64,000 nt of DNA from Thalassolituus sp. UBA1087 (GTDB taxonomy: Bacteria > Pseudomonadota > Gammaproteobacteria > Pseudomonadales > Oceanobacteraceae), in contig DCCG01000019.1 of NCBI GenBank assembly GCA_002314145.1, positions 62,001-126,000 of the forward strand, in the 5' to 3' direction. Below the pieces are notes generated by a model, which saw nothing but the letters and a program-made list of their open reading frames with translations, was not told the DNA's origin and made no database searches. Within the stretch, counting starts at the first letter, position 1. The number at the start of each line of letters is the position of its first letter. Positions 1 through 9,271 of this stretch are shown here, one piece after another. A program made the position numbers and the translations under genes.

Positions 1-1
1 G

Positions 2-766
2 ATTGACCGTCATTACACCGCTGAACTGCTGGGCTTTGATGCTCCCACCGAGAACAGTCTGGATTCTGTTTCCGACCGTGATTTCGCCATCGAATTCTGT
101 TCTGCGGCGTCACTGATCATGATGCACCTGTCGCGTTTCTCCGAAGAGCTGGTGCTGTGGGCCTCCGCCCAGTTCCGCTTTATCGACCTGCCGGACCGCT
201 TCTGCACAGGTTCCTCCATTATGCCGCAGAAGAAAAACCCGGACGTACCGGAACTGGTACGCGGCAAAACCGGACGCGTCTACGGCCATATGCTTTCCCT
301 GCTGACGCTGATGAAGTCTCAGCCTCTGGCATACAACAAAGACAATCAGGAAGACAAAGAACCCTTATTCGACACCGTTGATACCCTGCGCGATTCCCTG
401 CGTGCGTTCGCCGACATGGTGCCTAACCTGATTGCCCGCAAAGACGATATGCGCGAAGCTGCCCGCCGTGGTTTTTCCACCGCCACCGACCTGGCCGATT
501 ATGTGGTCCGCAAAGGTATTCCGTTCCGCGACGCCCATGAGATTGTCGGCAAAGCCGTGGCTTATGGCATCGACAAGGGGAAAGACCTGAGTGAAATGAC
601 GCTGGAAGAACTGCAGCAGTTCTCCGGCGATATCAGCGAAGATGTTTTTGACGTACTGACACTGGAAGGCTCTGTCGCCGCCCGTAACCATATTGGTGGT
701 ACAGCGCCAGATCAGGTGCGGGCAGCGGCAGCGCGGGCGAAAAAATCTATTAATTCCAGAAATTGA
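2..766 (+). CDS. argH: Argininosuccinate lyase, C-terminal part (5' end outside window)
   Basis: The reading frame is open from the window edge, so only the last ~254 residues of an enzyme of roughly 460 residues are present. It cleaves argininosuccinate to arginine and fumarate, the last step of arginine synthesis, in the cytoplasm. The fumarase/aspartase superfamily signature GSSIMPQKKNP is intact and carries the catalytic serine loop. The preceding RHYTAELLGFDAP and following QPLAYNKDNQEDKE stretches are typical of ArgH. The start codon lies upstream of the window. The next gene begins within or just after the stop codon, so co-transcription is possible. Confidence 0.97.
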   Translation: MDRHYTAELLGFDAPTENSLDSVSDRDFAIEFCSAASLIMMHLSRFSEELVLWASAQFRFIDLPDRFCTGSSIMPQKKNPDVPELVRGKTGRVYGHMLSLLTLMKSQPLAYNKDNQEDKEPLFDTVDTLRDSLRAFADMVPNLIARKDDMREAARRGFSTATDLADYVVRKGIPFRDAHEIVGKAVAYGIDKGKDLSEMTLEELQQFSGDISEDVFDVLTLEGSVAARNHIGGTAPDQVRAAAARAKKSINSRN

Positions 767-789
767 CCTCAGGTAATATTGTTAGTCCC

Positions 790-1632
790 ATGAAAGGTTT
801 TGTTTACGCCGCAACCGGCCATATTGGTTATACCGAGCTGGCTATCCAGTCGGCCCGGACTCTCAAAGCCCAGTGTCCGGACTATCCGATTGACCTGTTC
901 ACAGATAAACCGGTTGACTGCGACGTATTTGACCGGGTGCATGTGTATGAAGAATCCTGGTTCCGGGCAAAGATCGACGCGCTCAGAGACTCTCGTTTTG
1001 AAAAAACAATTTTTATCGATGCCGATACCATTATCATTGATGATCTGTCTGACGCGTTCGACGTTCTCGACCGGTTCGATATTGCTGCCGTCCATGATCA
1101 GGGAAGAAACAGTAAACAATCACAGCTGTTGCATGAAATAACACTGCCCGAGGCCTTCCCTCAACTCAATACTGGCATGATTGCAGTGAAGAAAACGCCA
1201 GAGATAAAGGAATTTTTACTGAACTGGAAAACGAAATTGCAGGCATCCGCTGCTAATTACGACCAGCCGCTATTCCGTGAACTTCTCTGGCATGCGCCAT
1301 TAAAGCTCTATGTTCTTCCTGCTGAATACAACGTTATGCATCTGGACTGGCTGCGGGTGATCAACCATAAGCGGGGCTACCCAAAACTTATCCATAGCCC
1401 GAAACTCCATGAGTACATAAGCGGGAGCAGAGAAAAAGTTACCTGCTTATATGATCTTCTGGGTTTCAGGACTTTAAGAAATATAATCAACACACACAAG
1501 TTTAAACATACCCAAAGTATGCTCAAAATTCCCGATGAATACTTATTCGGACCGAATTCCCAGCGCTCAATACCGGATCGGATAAAAATCAGTATGTTGA
1601 AAAAACTTCTTAACAGCCCATTTTCCGACTGA
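790..1632 (+). CDS. Glycosyltransferase-like protein (nucleotide-sugar transferase fold)
   Basis: About 280 residues. The N-terminus (MKGFVYAATGHIGYTELA) and the metal-binding DxD motif in FIDADTIII, near residue 87, resemble GT-A fold nucleotide-sugar transferases of the family 8 type. A later NTGMI segment followed by a downstream asparagine/aspartate-rich stretch fits that fold. The frame is open back to a TTG overlapping the argH stop, but the ATG at 790 puts the conserved beta strand at the N-terminus and is preferred. The acceptor is unknown; no lipopolysaccharide or capsule genes lie nearby. A role in modifying a surface glycan is only a guess. Confidence 0.6.
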   Translation: MKGFVYAATGHIGYTELAIQSARTLKAQCPDYPIDLFTDKPVDCDVFDRVHVYEESWFRAKIDALRDSRFEKTIFIDADTIIIDDLSDAFDVLDRFDIAAVHDQGRNSKQSQLLHEITLPEAFPQLNTGMIAVKKTPEIKEFLLNWKTKLQASAANYDQPLFRELLWHAPLKLYVLPAEYNVMHLDWLRVINHKRGYPKLIHSPKLHEYISGSREKVTCLYDLLGFRTLRNIINTHKFKHTQSMLKIPDEYLFGPNSQRSIPDRIKISMLKKLLNSPFSD

Positions 1633-1653
1633 GCAGCACTGAGGCATCGTCAG

Positions 1654-1920
1654 TTAAGACTGGGGGCTTTTCTTTTTAAACCAGCTCCCCACATTCACCA
1701 CCTGCACAAAGCGGAACACCAGTATCGCGTGCATAACGCCGATAATGCCACCGACGGCGTAATCACCGGCTTTCAGCATGTCGACCACCAGCAGGGGCAA
1801 TATCAGAATCGGGAACCAGGCCAGATAACGGTAGAACACCTTTTCAAAACGGCTTGTGGGCGCCACATCATTGGCATCTCCGGAAGCTGTCTGCGTCATT
1901 TTTTTATTGTTATTGGCCAT
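1654..1920 (-). CDS. Small membrane protein of unknown function
   Basis: An 88-residue protein with a polar, Lys/Asn/Thr-rich N-terminus (residues 1-25), two hydrophobic segments (about 32-50 and 56-74) and a basic tail ending FKKKSPQS. Two transmembrane helices are expected, with both ends probably cytoplasmic by the positive-inside rule. The family was not recognised. It is convergent with the glycosyltransferase gene and separated by only 21 bases. No functional clue comes from its neighbours. Confidence 0.55.
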   Translation of the reverse strand: MANNNKKMTQTASGDANDVAPTSRFEKVFYRYLAWFPILILPLLVVDMLKAGDYAVGGIIGVMHAILVFRFVQVVNVGSWFKKKSPQS

Positions 1921-2082
1921 GCTGCCACCTCCTCTCAGCGGATGTTATAGCTGACCACGTCCGTCCATTGTGGACCATTAGCCCTTGGTATACCCATCCC
2001 GGCAGAATCCGTCTGTCAGGGCCCGGCAAAACCGGTGCTGACTGCTAGGCTTACACAGAGGTTTTTGTCCATTGAGGTCGCT

Positions 2083-3036
2083 GTGCTCCGTCTGCCCACA
2101 TTGTTTTTACTCATACTGTCAGTCACCCTGGGCGCCTGTGATTCCACTCCCAGGCCGGTGCGTGTGGGCACCAATGTCTGGCCGGGTTATGAACCTCTCT
2201 ATCTGGCACGGGAAGAGGGCTATCTGCCGGACCGTGACGTACGGCTGGTCGAACTGCCGTCAGCCACGGATGTCATGAATGCTCTCAGCCTTGGTCATAT
2301 CGAAGCCGGCGCACTGACGCTGGACGAAGTGCTGACGTTAATGGCAGACGGCGAAGACCTGGTGGTCATACTGATCTTTGATGTGTCCGCCGGTGCCGAC
2401 GTACTGATGGCACGTGCCGGTATCAGCCGTCTGAGAGAACTGCAGGATCAGCGTATCGCGGTTGAAGTTACGGCGCTGGGCGCTCTGATGCTGCAGGCCG
2501 CCCTGGATCAGGGAGGACTGACCCTGGATGACGTGCATGTGGTGGCCGCCCCGCTGAACAGCCATATCAAAGCCTGGCGAGAGAATAGCATTGATGCCGC
2601 CGTCACCTTTGAGCCATACGCCACCGAACTGGAGCAGGCCGGTGCCCACCGCCTGTTCGACAGTTCGGCCATCAAAGGACAGATTGTCGATGTCCTCGCG
2701 GTTCAGCGTTCAGCACTGGAGCCTTTCGACCACCAGCTGAAAGTACTGGTGGAAGCCTATTTCAAGGCCCGCCAGCAGATTATCAATGATCGTGAACATG
2801 CTTATCAGATTATGAACCAGCGGCTGCGGCTGCCACCCTCAGAGGTCAGCCACATGTTTGACGGGCTGGAGCTGCCGGATCGTCAGCACAACTTTGCCAT
2901 GCTCAGCGGTGAACCTTCCCGGCTTGAACAGAGCGCCCGCCAACTGGTGGACGTTATGACACGCTACGAATTGCTCAACCGTCACCTGTTCGTCAATGGC
3001 ATCAGCCACCCGCACTTTGTGGAGCGGCAGCCATGA
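2083..3036 (+). CDS. Periplasmic ligand-binding lipoprotein (NMT1/SsuA-like) paired with a GGDEF/EAL gene
   Basis: About 317 residues. The signal peptide ends in a lipobox (VTLGAC), so the mature protein is lipid-anchored. The motif VGTNVWPGYEPLYLAREEGY and the following LVELPSATDVMNAL segment are typical of NMT1/SsuA-type solute-binding proteins for nitrate, sulfonate or taurine-like ligands. The frame is open from 2035, but the GTG at 2083 has a Shine-Dalgarno sequence (GAGG, 2074-2077) and gives a normal signal peptide. There is no ABC permease or ATPase beside it. Instead its stop overlaps the start of a membrane GGDEF/EAL protein (ATGA), so it probably senses a ligand for c-di-GMP signalling rather than transport. 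Confidence 0.8.
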   Translation: MLRLPTLFLLILSVTLGACDSTPRPVRVGTNVWPGYEPLYLAREEGYLPDRDVRLVELPSATDVMNALSLGHIEAGALTLDEVLTLMADGEDLVVILIFDVSAGADVLMARAGISRLRELQDQRIAVEVTALGALMLQAALDQGGLTLDDVHVVAAPLNSHIKAWRENSIDAAVTFEPYATELEQAGAHRLFDSSAIKGQIVDVLAVQRSALEPFDHQLKVLVEAYFKARQQIINDREHAYQIMNQRLRLPPSEVSHMFDGLELPDRQHNFAMLSGEPSRLEQSARQLVDVMTRYELLNRHLFVNGISHPHFVERQP

Positions 3037-5480
3037 CACGCGGAAAGCCCTATTCACTGCGTTACATCCTGCTGATCTGGTCCGTGCTGGCACTGGGGGT
3101 CACCTCTGTGACCATCAGCTATTTCCTGTATCAGGGGCTGACCAGCCAGTACACCAGCAGCTGGCTGAACAAAATGGAAGCGGAACTGACCAGCCTTAAT
3201 CAAACCATTCAGGGACAACTGGTGAGTAATGACTGGAGTCTGGCCGACCGTTCTCTGACCCAGATGTCCACCCGCTACCATGTGCGCCATTTGTGCCTGG
3301 TGCTGGATGGAAAAGTGCGTCTGTCGACCCGCAGGGCAGATATCGGGCAAAGGTACGACACCGCGTCATTGCCCGCCGGTCTGGACCCGGAGAAAAACCA
3401 CTATCAGACCAGCCAGGACGGCACTCAGTTTTATGCCCTGCTGCCGGTCAGCATACGTACAGGCAAATTACGCAACACAGAACGTGGCTGGCTTATCGCC
3501 CACTATGACACCCGCTATCAATACGAACAGCTGCTGCAGAAAACCGCGCTGCGCATTGCGCTGCTGCTGGGGCTGCTGAGTCTGTATGCTCTGGGGCTGA
3601 AGCAGATTGTGCAGCGTGAAGTCACCCGGCCACTGAATCGTCTGGTTGAATTTACCCAGTCACTGCGCGACGGGCATCTGGGTAATGTGATCCGCAGCCG
3701 CGCATCACAGGAGTTCTCCCAGCTGGAATCGGCTTTTAACAGCCTCAGCCGGCACCTGCAGCACACCGTACAGCAGGTGCACGATCAGTACATGCGCGAT
3801 CAGGCCTTCACCCGGGCGTTTCCCGATGTGGCCCTGTTGATTGATAATAATGGTCTGGTGCGCAGCCGTTATGGCAACCATGAAAGCGCGATCCGGGAAC
3901 TGAACCGGGATCTGATTGGCGAACACTTTGCCTGCTGGCTGAAAAACCATGAAGCCGACCGCCTGGAACAGTGCCGACACCAGGCCGTGACCACCCAGGA
4001 CACGGTGATTGTCGAATTCCGCCACGGCGATTTTTTTATTGAATCGCGTATGGCGCCATTACTGGATGAATCGAACGCCGACCACGTGGTGACCAATGGC
4101 GTACTCTGGCTGATCCGCGACATCAGTGAGGTCAAACGCAAGCAACAGCTGATTGAATATCAGGCGAACTTTGACCCTCTGACCAACCTCGCCAACCGTC
4201 GTTTCGCTCTGCTGCACATCGAAAAGAAAATGGCGCATGCCCGGCGTATCGGTAAGTTTGGTGCGGTTCTTTTTATTGACCTCGACCACTTTAAAAACAT
4301 CAACGATTCACTGGGCCACCCGATCGGTGACAGCATTCTGATTGAAATGGGCAGCCGTCTGTTACAGGCCGTGCGCGAAGAAGACCTGACGGCACGCCTG
4401 GGCGGCGATGAGTTTTTGGTGTTGTTCGATGAATTATCCGATTCCCCGGAAGCCTCAGCCAGTCTCGCCAGCGACTGCGCCGCGCGACTGCTGGACACCA
4501 TCCGTGAACCTTTCCGGCTGGATATTCAGAACTTCCATCTGTCCGCCAGTATCGGGATTTCCCTGTATCCCTTCGTTAATCAGGATGCCAGTGATCTGAT
4601 CCGTCAGGCCGATACCGCCATGTATCACGCCAAAAGTCAGGGACGCAACGACATCAGCCTGTATACCGAGAACATGCAGCAACAGACACAGGATAAGCTG
4701 AACCTGTTTAACGACCTGCATCAGGCCATTAATGATCAGAAGTTTGCCCTGGTCTTCCAGCCGCAATACAACAGCTCCGGAGCCATTACCGGTGCCGAGG
4801 CGCTGTGCCGCTGGAATAACCATGGCACGCCGGTACGGCCGGATATTTTTATCGCCGCGGCAGAAGAAACCAATCTGATCATCCCGCTGGGCCTCTGGAT
4901 TCTGCAACAGAGCTGCCGCTATCTGAGGAACTGGCTCGACAACCGGCAATTGCCACCCAGCTTCCGCCGGCTGGCTGTTAATATCAGCCCGGCGCAGTTT
5001 ATGGACCCCGGGTTTGAACATCTGGTTGATCAGTGCCTGCAGGAATACCGGCTGCCGCCCAACCTGCTGGAACTGGAAATCACCGAGAGCGTGTTCCTCG
5101 GCAATAAAGAGATCATCCGCAACAAAATGAAATCCCTGCACCAGCAGGGGCTGTCCTTCGCGCTGGACGATTTCGGCACCGGCTATTCATCGCTGAGCTA
5201 TTTACAGAACCTGCCGCTGGATAAGCTGAAAATTGACCGCTCGTTCGTCACGGATATCGTTGCCGTATCCCAGCCGGCACGAATCGTCGATTCCATCATC
5301 CAGATGGGGCGCAGCCTGAATATGGAGATTATTGCCGAAGGGGTGGAAACCACAGAGCAGCGCCTCTACCTGCAGGCGCACCAGTGTTACCAGTATCAGG
5401 GCTTTCTGTTCAGCAAACCGCTGGAGGAAGAAGCATTCCTTGATCAACTGAGGCAGAATACAGAGATTCAATCCGCCTGA
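3033..5480 (+). CDS. Membrane GGDEF-EAL c-di-GMP signalling protein
   Basis: 815 residues. Order: transmembrane helix (about 10-30), periplasmic sensor region, second helix (about 172-188), HAMP-like linker, PAS domain (about 255-365), GGDEF domain (about 375-540), EAL domain (about 555-800). The cyclase motif RLGGDEF, near residue 456, is intact. The phosphodiesterase residues are also present: EAL in GAEALCRW, ITES and LDDFGTGYSSL. Both activities are therefore possible, and which one dominates cannot be read from sequence. The ATGA overlap with the upstream binding lipoprotein indicates translational coupling, and the periplasmic region is the likely docking site for that protein. Confidence 0.93.
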   Translation: MTRGKPYSLRYILLIWSVLALGVTSVTISYFLYQGLTSQYTSSWLNKMEAELTSLNQTIQGQLVSNDWSLADRSLTQMSTRYHVRHLCLVLDGKVRLSTRRADIGQRYDTASLPAGLDPEKNHYQTSQDGTQFYALLPVSIRTGKLRNTERGWLIAHYDTRYQYEQLLQKTALRIALLLGLLSLYALGLKQIVQREVTRPLNRLVEFTQSLRDGHLGNVIRSRASQEFSQLESAFNSLSRHLQHTVQQVHDQYMRDQAFTRAFPDVALLIDNNGLVRSRYGNHESAIRELNRDLIGEHFACWLKNHEADRLEQCRHQAVTTQDTVIVEFRHGDFFIESRMAPLLDESNADHVVTNGVLWLIRDISEVKRKQQLIEYQANFDPLTNLANRRFALLHIEKKMAHARRIGKFGAVLFIDLDHFKNINDSLGHPIGDSILIEMGSRLLQAVREEDLTARLGGDEFLVLFDELSDSPEASASLASDCAARLLDTIREPFRLDIQNFHLSASIGISLYPFVNQDASDLIRQADTAMYHAKSQGRNDISLYTENMQQQTQDKLNLFNDLHQAINDQKFALVFQPQYNSSGAITGAEALCRWNNHGTPVRPDIFIAAAEETNLIIPLGLWILQQSCRYLRNWLDNRQLPPSFRRLAVNISPAQFMDPGFEHLVDQCLQEYRLPPNLLELEITESVFLGNKEIIRNKMKSLHQQGLSFALDDFGTGYSSLSYLQNLPLDKLKIDRSFVTDIVAVSQPARIVDSIIQMGRSLNMEIIAEGVETTEQRLYLQAHQCYQYQGFLFSKPLEEEAFLDQLRQNTEIQSA

Positions 5481-5498
5481 ATCCGGTTGTTACCTGTT

Positions 5499-6410
5499 TT
5501 GCTGCCACTGGTTTATCACCCCAACTATTCCTGCCCGTTTCCGCAGAACCACCGTTTTGTGATGTCCAAATTCGTGCGCCTGCACGACTATTGCCAAGGC
5601 CATGGGCTGATCGGCAAAGACAACCTGTTCACGCCACCGAAAGCCACCCTTGCGGAACTGGAAACGGCCCACAGCCGCGAGTATCTCGATGGCCTGTGCG
5701 GCCAGACCATCGACCCCAGAGCCTGGCGCCGGGTCGGTGTTCCCTGGAGTGAAGGGCTGGTCGAACGCACGCTGACCGCTCCCAACGGCACCCTGCTGAG
5801 CGCCCGTCTGGCGTTGCAATACGGCATGGCCAGCCATCTGGCCGGCGGCACTCATCACGCCCATTATGACTTTGGCTCCGGCTTCTGCATCATCAATGAT
5901 CTCGCCTATACCGCGCTGACACTGCTGCGCAGTGGTGAAGTAAATAAGCTGCTGATTTTCGATCTGGATGTGCATCAAGGCGACGGCACAGCTGCCATTC
6001 TGGCCCACGAGCCCCGGGCCTTTACCTGCTCTATCCATTGCCAGAAAAATTTTCCTTTCCGCAAATCGCACAGCGATCTGGATATCGGTCTTGATCAGGG
6101 GCTGACCGATGCCGCCTATCTGCGCGTGGTGGATGAGACACTGGTACGCCTGCTGGAAGAACAGCAGCCGGATCTGGTGCTGTACGATGCCGGCGCCGAT
6201 GTCTGGCAGGGCGATGAACTCGGCCACCTCAACATCAGCCTCGACGGTGTGCGCGAACGGGATGAACGCGTGCTGCGACACTGCCTGCAACGACATACCC
6301 CGGTTGCCACTGTGATCGGTGGCGGTTACGACAAAGACCACGATCGTCTTGCCCGCCGTCATGCCATCGTGGTGGAAAGCGCCGCGCATCTCTTCCCTCA
6401 GTATCTCTGA
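5499..6410 (+). CDS. Histone deacetylase family protein (zinc amidohydrolase)
   Basis: About 303 residues. This family (HdaH/acetylpolyamine amidohydrolase type) removes acyl groups from amines with a zinc ion. Visible active-site motifs are the His-His pair in GGTHHAH, the zinc ligands in FDLDVHQGDGT and a third Asp in YDAGADVWQGDELG. No ATG lies early enough: a TTG at 5499 gives MLPLVYHPNY, the usual family N-terminus, while TTG 5487 adds four residues. Neither has a clear Shine-Dalgarno sequence. It follows the GGDEF/EAL gene by fewer than 20 bases, so read-through is plausible. The substrate is unknown. Confidence 0.88.
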   Translation: MLPLVYHPNYSCPFPQNHRFVMSKFVRLHDYCQGHGLIGKDNLFTPPKATLAELETAHSREYLDGLCGQTIDPRAWRRVGVPWSEGLVERTLTAPNGTLLSARLALQYGMASHLAGGTHHAHYDFGSGFCIINDLAYTALTLLRSGEVNKLLIFDLDVHQGDGTAAILAHEPRAFTCSIHCQKNFPFRKSHSDLDIGLDQGLTDAAYLRVVDETLVRLLEEQQPDLVLYDAGADVWQGDELGHLNISLDGVRERDERVLRHCLQRHTPVATVIGGGYDKDHDRLARRHAIVVESAAHLFPQYL

Positions 6411-6552
6411 AGCCTGCGCCGCTGGCACCGCCATTGCAAAACCCCTCAGCACACTGCAAAAGCGTTATCGCAGCCGGATTCTGCACCATAACCGGGCGGT
6501 TCTGATACGCCCGCTTCAATACCAACCTGTACCAACCTCAGGAGAGACTTTT

Positions 6553-6996
6553 ATGATGGACAAAGTAACCATGACGGAAACCATCATCGCCGCCAAACTG
6601 GAAAAAGGGCTGAGCTGGGAAACCATAGCCACCGATCTCGGCATGTCGCCGGTCTGGCTGACCTCCGCCTGTCTGGGCATGAACAGCGCACCGGCAGAAA
6701 AAGCCCGCGCCATCAGTGAATACCTGGGGCTGGGGACAGACGTCAGCGCCGCACTTGAAGCCTACCCAACCAAAGTCTGGGACCAGACTGTCCCCACCGA
6801 CCCGCTGATTTACCGCCTGTATGAAATCGTCGGCGTATACGGCGACACGCTGAAAGAAGTGATTCAGGAAAAATTCGGCGACGGCATTATGAGCGCCATC
6901 GACTTTTCTATGGAGGTGGATAAGGTCGAAGATCCCAAAGGCGACCGGGTGCTGCTGACACTGAATGGTAAATTCCTGCCCTATAAAAGCTGGTAG
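6553..6996 (+). CDS. cynS: Cyanate hydratase (cyanase)
   Basis: 147 residues, the usual cyanase size. It converts cyanate and bicarbonate to ammonia and CO2, normally as a homodecamer. The N-terminal helical domain (LSWETIATDLGMSPVWLTSACLG) and the catalytic C-terminal domain are both present, with the expected Arg and Glu in YRLYEI and the catalytic Ser in IMSAIDF. The frame is open much further upstream, but ATG 6553 (or 6556) follows GGAGAG at 6541-6546. The usual partners, carbonic anhydrase CynT and transporter CynX, are absent from the flanks, so this is a stand-alone detoxification or nitrogen-scavenging gene. Confidence 0.97.
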   Translation: MMDKVTMTETIIAAKLEKGLSWETIATDLGMSPVWLTSACLGMNSAPAEKARAISEYLGLGTDVSAALEAYPTKVWDQTVPTDPLIYRLYEIVGVYGDTLKEVIQEKFGDGIMSAIDFSMEVDKVEDPKGDRVLLTLNGKFLPYKSW

Positions 6997-7011
6997 CGGA
7001 CCAACCCTTTA

Positions 7012-7036
7012 ACCGGCAGCCGGGCATGCTGCCGGT
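7012..7036 (+). terminator. Possible terminator hairpin after cynS
   Basis: A 9-base perfect stem (ACCGGCAGC / GCTGCCGGT) lies 15 bases after the cynS stop. It lacks a downstream T-run, so it may be a weak terminator or an mRNA-stabilising hairpin. Confidence 0.4.
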
Positions 7037-7122
7037 GACTTCATCAATACCCGCAATCAACGTCTGCATTTACAGCACGACCGTACCGGTTTAGCCTGTA
7101 GGCAAGAATAATAAAAAAACCG

Positions 7123-8247
7123 GTGATTCCCGTGACCCGCATACTGATTGTCATGCTGACACTGCTGCTGGCAGCCTGCCTGCAGAATAACTCATCCTCC
7201 TCCTCTGCTGACGCGCCCGGCGGTGGTGATTCCGCCGGTGACGGCGACTCCGGCTCGTCCGATGATGGCGATGACGGCAGCTCCGGCGAAGGCCCGGGTG
7301 ACGGTACAGACCAGGAGCCCGGCGACGGATCAGACGGCAGTGGGGAAGATGATGTCGCCTGCGGCTGGACGCCGCCGGCGGAGTTCACACCGGCAGTCAG
7401 TCTGGGGAATACCGGCAACCGCGACACCTACGATATCGCCGCCTTCAATGAACGGACCGATCTCAACACGGATCTGACCGGCACCTGGGTGCTGATTCAT
7501 AACACACATACCCGCCAGGACAGCGCCGGGGAACGTACCCGCCGCTGGCAAGAAACGCTCAATAAATTTATCTTTGTGATCCGTGACAGTGGCAGCGGTC
7601 CTGAAGTGGCCTCCTGCCAGACACCGGCGTTTGTATCACCCGGCGATACCGCCAGCCCGTTCAGCCTGCCCCTGTTCAACAGCGGCAACACTGCCGGCAG
7701 CGCGTCTGATCCACAATTTATGCTGGCCAGTAACAGTCGTATGACAGGGATAACGCTGGAAGATTTTGATTACCAGAATGGCAATCAACAGGTCCGCTTT
7801 GTCAGCCAGAACACGGTTGCGGTGAAGGTTTCGCCTGCCGTCACGGCGCTGGGCAGCCATACCCTGAACATGACCTATGGGCCGGAAATCATCAGCGCCG
7901 CCAACGAAGAAATCTGGTGTCTGCAGCAGCAGATGGCCCTGAGTACCACTCAGGCCTGTGCTTCTGATCCCCAGCCAACTCAGATGACCCTGCAACTGAA
8001 AACCGTCAGTAGCCAGGGCGTTGCCTCTTTCCAGCGCTGGCAGGAAGGGCAGGGCCGCCTGTCGGTGCAGTTCTACCGCGACGCAGCCGCACGCCAGTAT
8101 GCGGTGCTGCAGGAAGACCCGGCCAGCGCGCTCAGTGCCACCTTTGGCAGCCGCAGCTTCAGTCTCAATAGCCAGCTGGCGAACGGCCGGACCTACAGCA
8201 ATAGCGATATCAGCGCCACCTCGGATTATTCCGTCACAGTGCCCTGA
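7123..8247 (+). CDS. Lipoprotein of unknown function with Ser/Gly/Asp-rich linker
   Basis: 374 residues. The signal peptide ends in a lipobox (LLLAAC), followed by a low-complexity Ser/Gly/Asp linker (about residues 22-75) that would hold the globular domain away from the membrane. The domain contains a TGTWVLIHN-like strand and two widely spaced Cys residues, but the family was not recognised. Start codons are ambiguous: GTG 7123 and GTG 7132 both give a plausible signal peptide. The 3' end overlaps the convergent LysR gene by 22 bases. The unusually high glycine and acidic content of the linker resembles that of many surface lipoproteins of marine gammaproteobacteria. Confidence 0.75.
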   Translation: MIPVTRILIVMLTLLLAACLQNNSSSSSADAPGGGDSAGDGDSGSSDDGDDGSSGEGPGDGTDQEPGDGSDGSGEDDVACGWTPPAEFTPAVSLGNTGNRDTYDIAAFNERTDLNTDLTGTWVLIHNTHTRQDSAGERTRRWQETLNKFIFVIRDSGSGPEVASCQTPAFVSPGDTASPFSLPLFNSGNTAGSASDPQFMLASNSRMTGITLEDFDYQNGNQQVRFVSQNTVAVKVSPAVTALGSHTLNMTYGPEIISAANEEIWCLQQQMALSTTQACASDPQPTQMTLQLKTVSSQGVASFQRWQEGQGRLSVQFYRDAAARQYAVLQEDPASALSATFGSRSFSLNSQLANGRTYSNSDISATSDYSVTVP

Positions 8248-9158
8248 TCAGGCGCCGGGTCGCCCAGAATCTGATCCTTCAGCCACATCACGGCCGGATC
8301 ACGGGACGACTTCTGGTGCCAGTAAAGATGTAATTCCAGCGGCGGCAGGGCCAGGGGCAACGGCCTGAGGCAGATATCATTATCATCGGCCATCTTGCGG
8401 GCAAAACTGTCCGGCAGACTAAGCAGTAAATCTGTACTGCGGATCACCTGCATGGCGGCAAAATAATTCTGACAGCGCAAGGCAATCCGGCGCGCCTGAC
8501 CGGCCCGGCTCAGAGCAAAATCTTCCACCCCCGGTCCGTCACTGCGGCTCGAGACCAGCACATGGCGGGCACTCAGATACGCATCCAGATCCCAGTCCTG
8601 CTGTGCCAATGGATGACCATCACGCATCACCACCACCAGCTGTTCATGCCCAACCGGCTGATGTTCAATAACGCCGGATACCGGCAGCAACACATCCGCG
8701 GCAAAATCCACCAGTCCGGACGCCAGCGCACTCTCCATTTCCCGCCGCGCCACCCGCACGCTGCGCAGCTGAACATCCGGTGCCCGCAGCTGCAGCGACG
8801 CCATCAGGCGGGGTAATACACTGGCTTCCATCACATCCCGGGAAGCAATGCTGAACACCCGTGACGACGCCGCCGGATCAAAGTTCAGCCCTTCCGTCAG
8901 CGTTGACTCCAGGTCCTGCAGTGCCGCCTGTACCCGGGGAATAATAGCCTTCGCCAATGGTGTGGGGGCGACACCTTTGCCGGCACGTTCAAACAATGGA
9001 TCATCGAAGCGTTCTCGCAGCCGGTTCAGCGCATGGCTCACAGCCGGCTGCGACAGGTTCAGCTGCTCACTGGCCCGGGTCAGGTTGCCTTCACGATAAA
9101 TTGCATCGAACACGATAAACAGATTCAGATCGACACGGGATAGATTCAGATTCGACAC
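8226..9158 (-). CDS. LysR-type transcriptional regulator
   Basis: 310 residues. The N-terminal winged helix-turn-helix is clear (VDLNLFIVFDAIYREGNLTRASEQLNLSQPAVSHALNRL, given here only as its location at residues 9-47). It is followed by DPLFERAGKGVAPTPLA and a C-terminal effector-binding domain. The sequence is closest in style to the NodD/LinR branch. It is divergent from the lipoprotein gene at 9272, with an AT-rich intergenic region of about 110 bases that is the likely autoregulatory and target promoter. Its 3' end overlaps that of the convergent lipoprotein gene. The inducer is unknown. Confidence 0.93.
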   Translation of the reverse strand: MSNLNLSRVDLNLFIVFDAIYREGNLTRASEQLNLSQPAVSHALNRLRERFDDPLFERAGKGVAPTPLAKAIIPRVQAALQDLESTLTEGLNFDPAASSRVFSIASRDVMEASVLPRLMASLQLRAPDVQLRSVRVARREMESALASGLVDFAADVLLPVSGVIEHQPVGHEQLVVVMRDGHPLAQQDWDLDAYLSARHVLVSSRSDGPGVEDFALSRAGQARRIALRCQNYFAAMQVIRSTDLLLSLPDSFARKMADDNDICLRPLPLALPPLELHLYWHQKSSRDPAVMWLKDQILGDPAPDQGTVTE

Positions 9159-9271
9159 TTACTGTACCAAATTCATTACCAATAAAATGACTTAAACGTC
9201 TTTTATAAACAAAAATATAAATTATCATGCGTTATAGCTTAAAGCAGATAACCGATAACTCAGGGAAGACT

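Noticed and set aside
5490..6452. A 320-codon minus-strand frame over the histone-deacetylase-like gene
   Set aside because: The plus-strand protein has intact catalytic motifs; the reverse frame shows none and has no ribosome-binding site.
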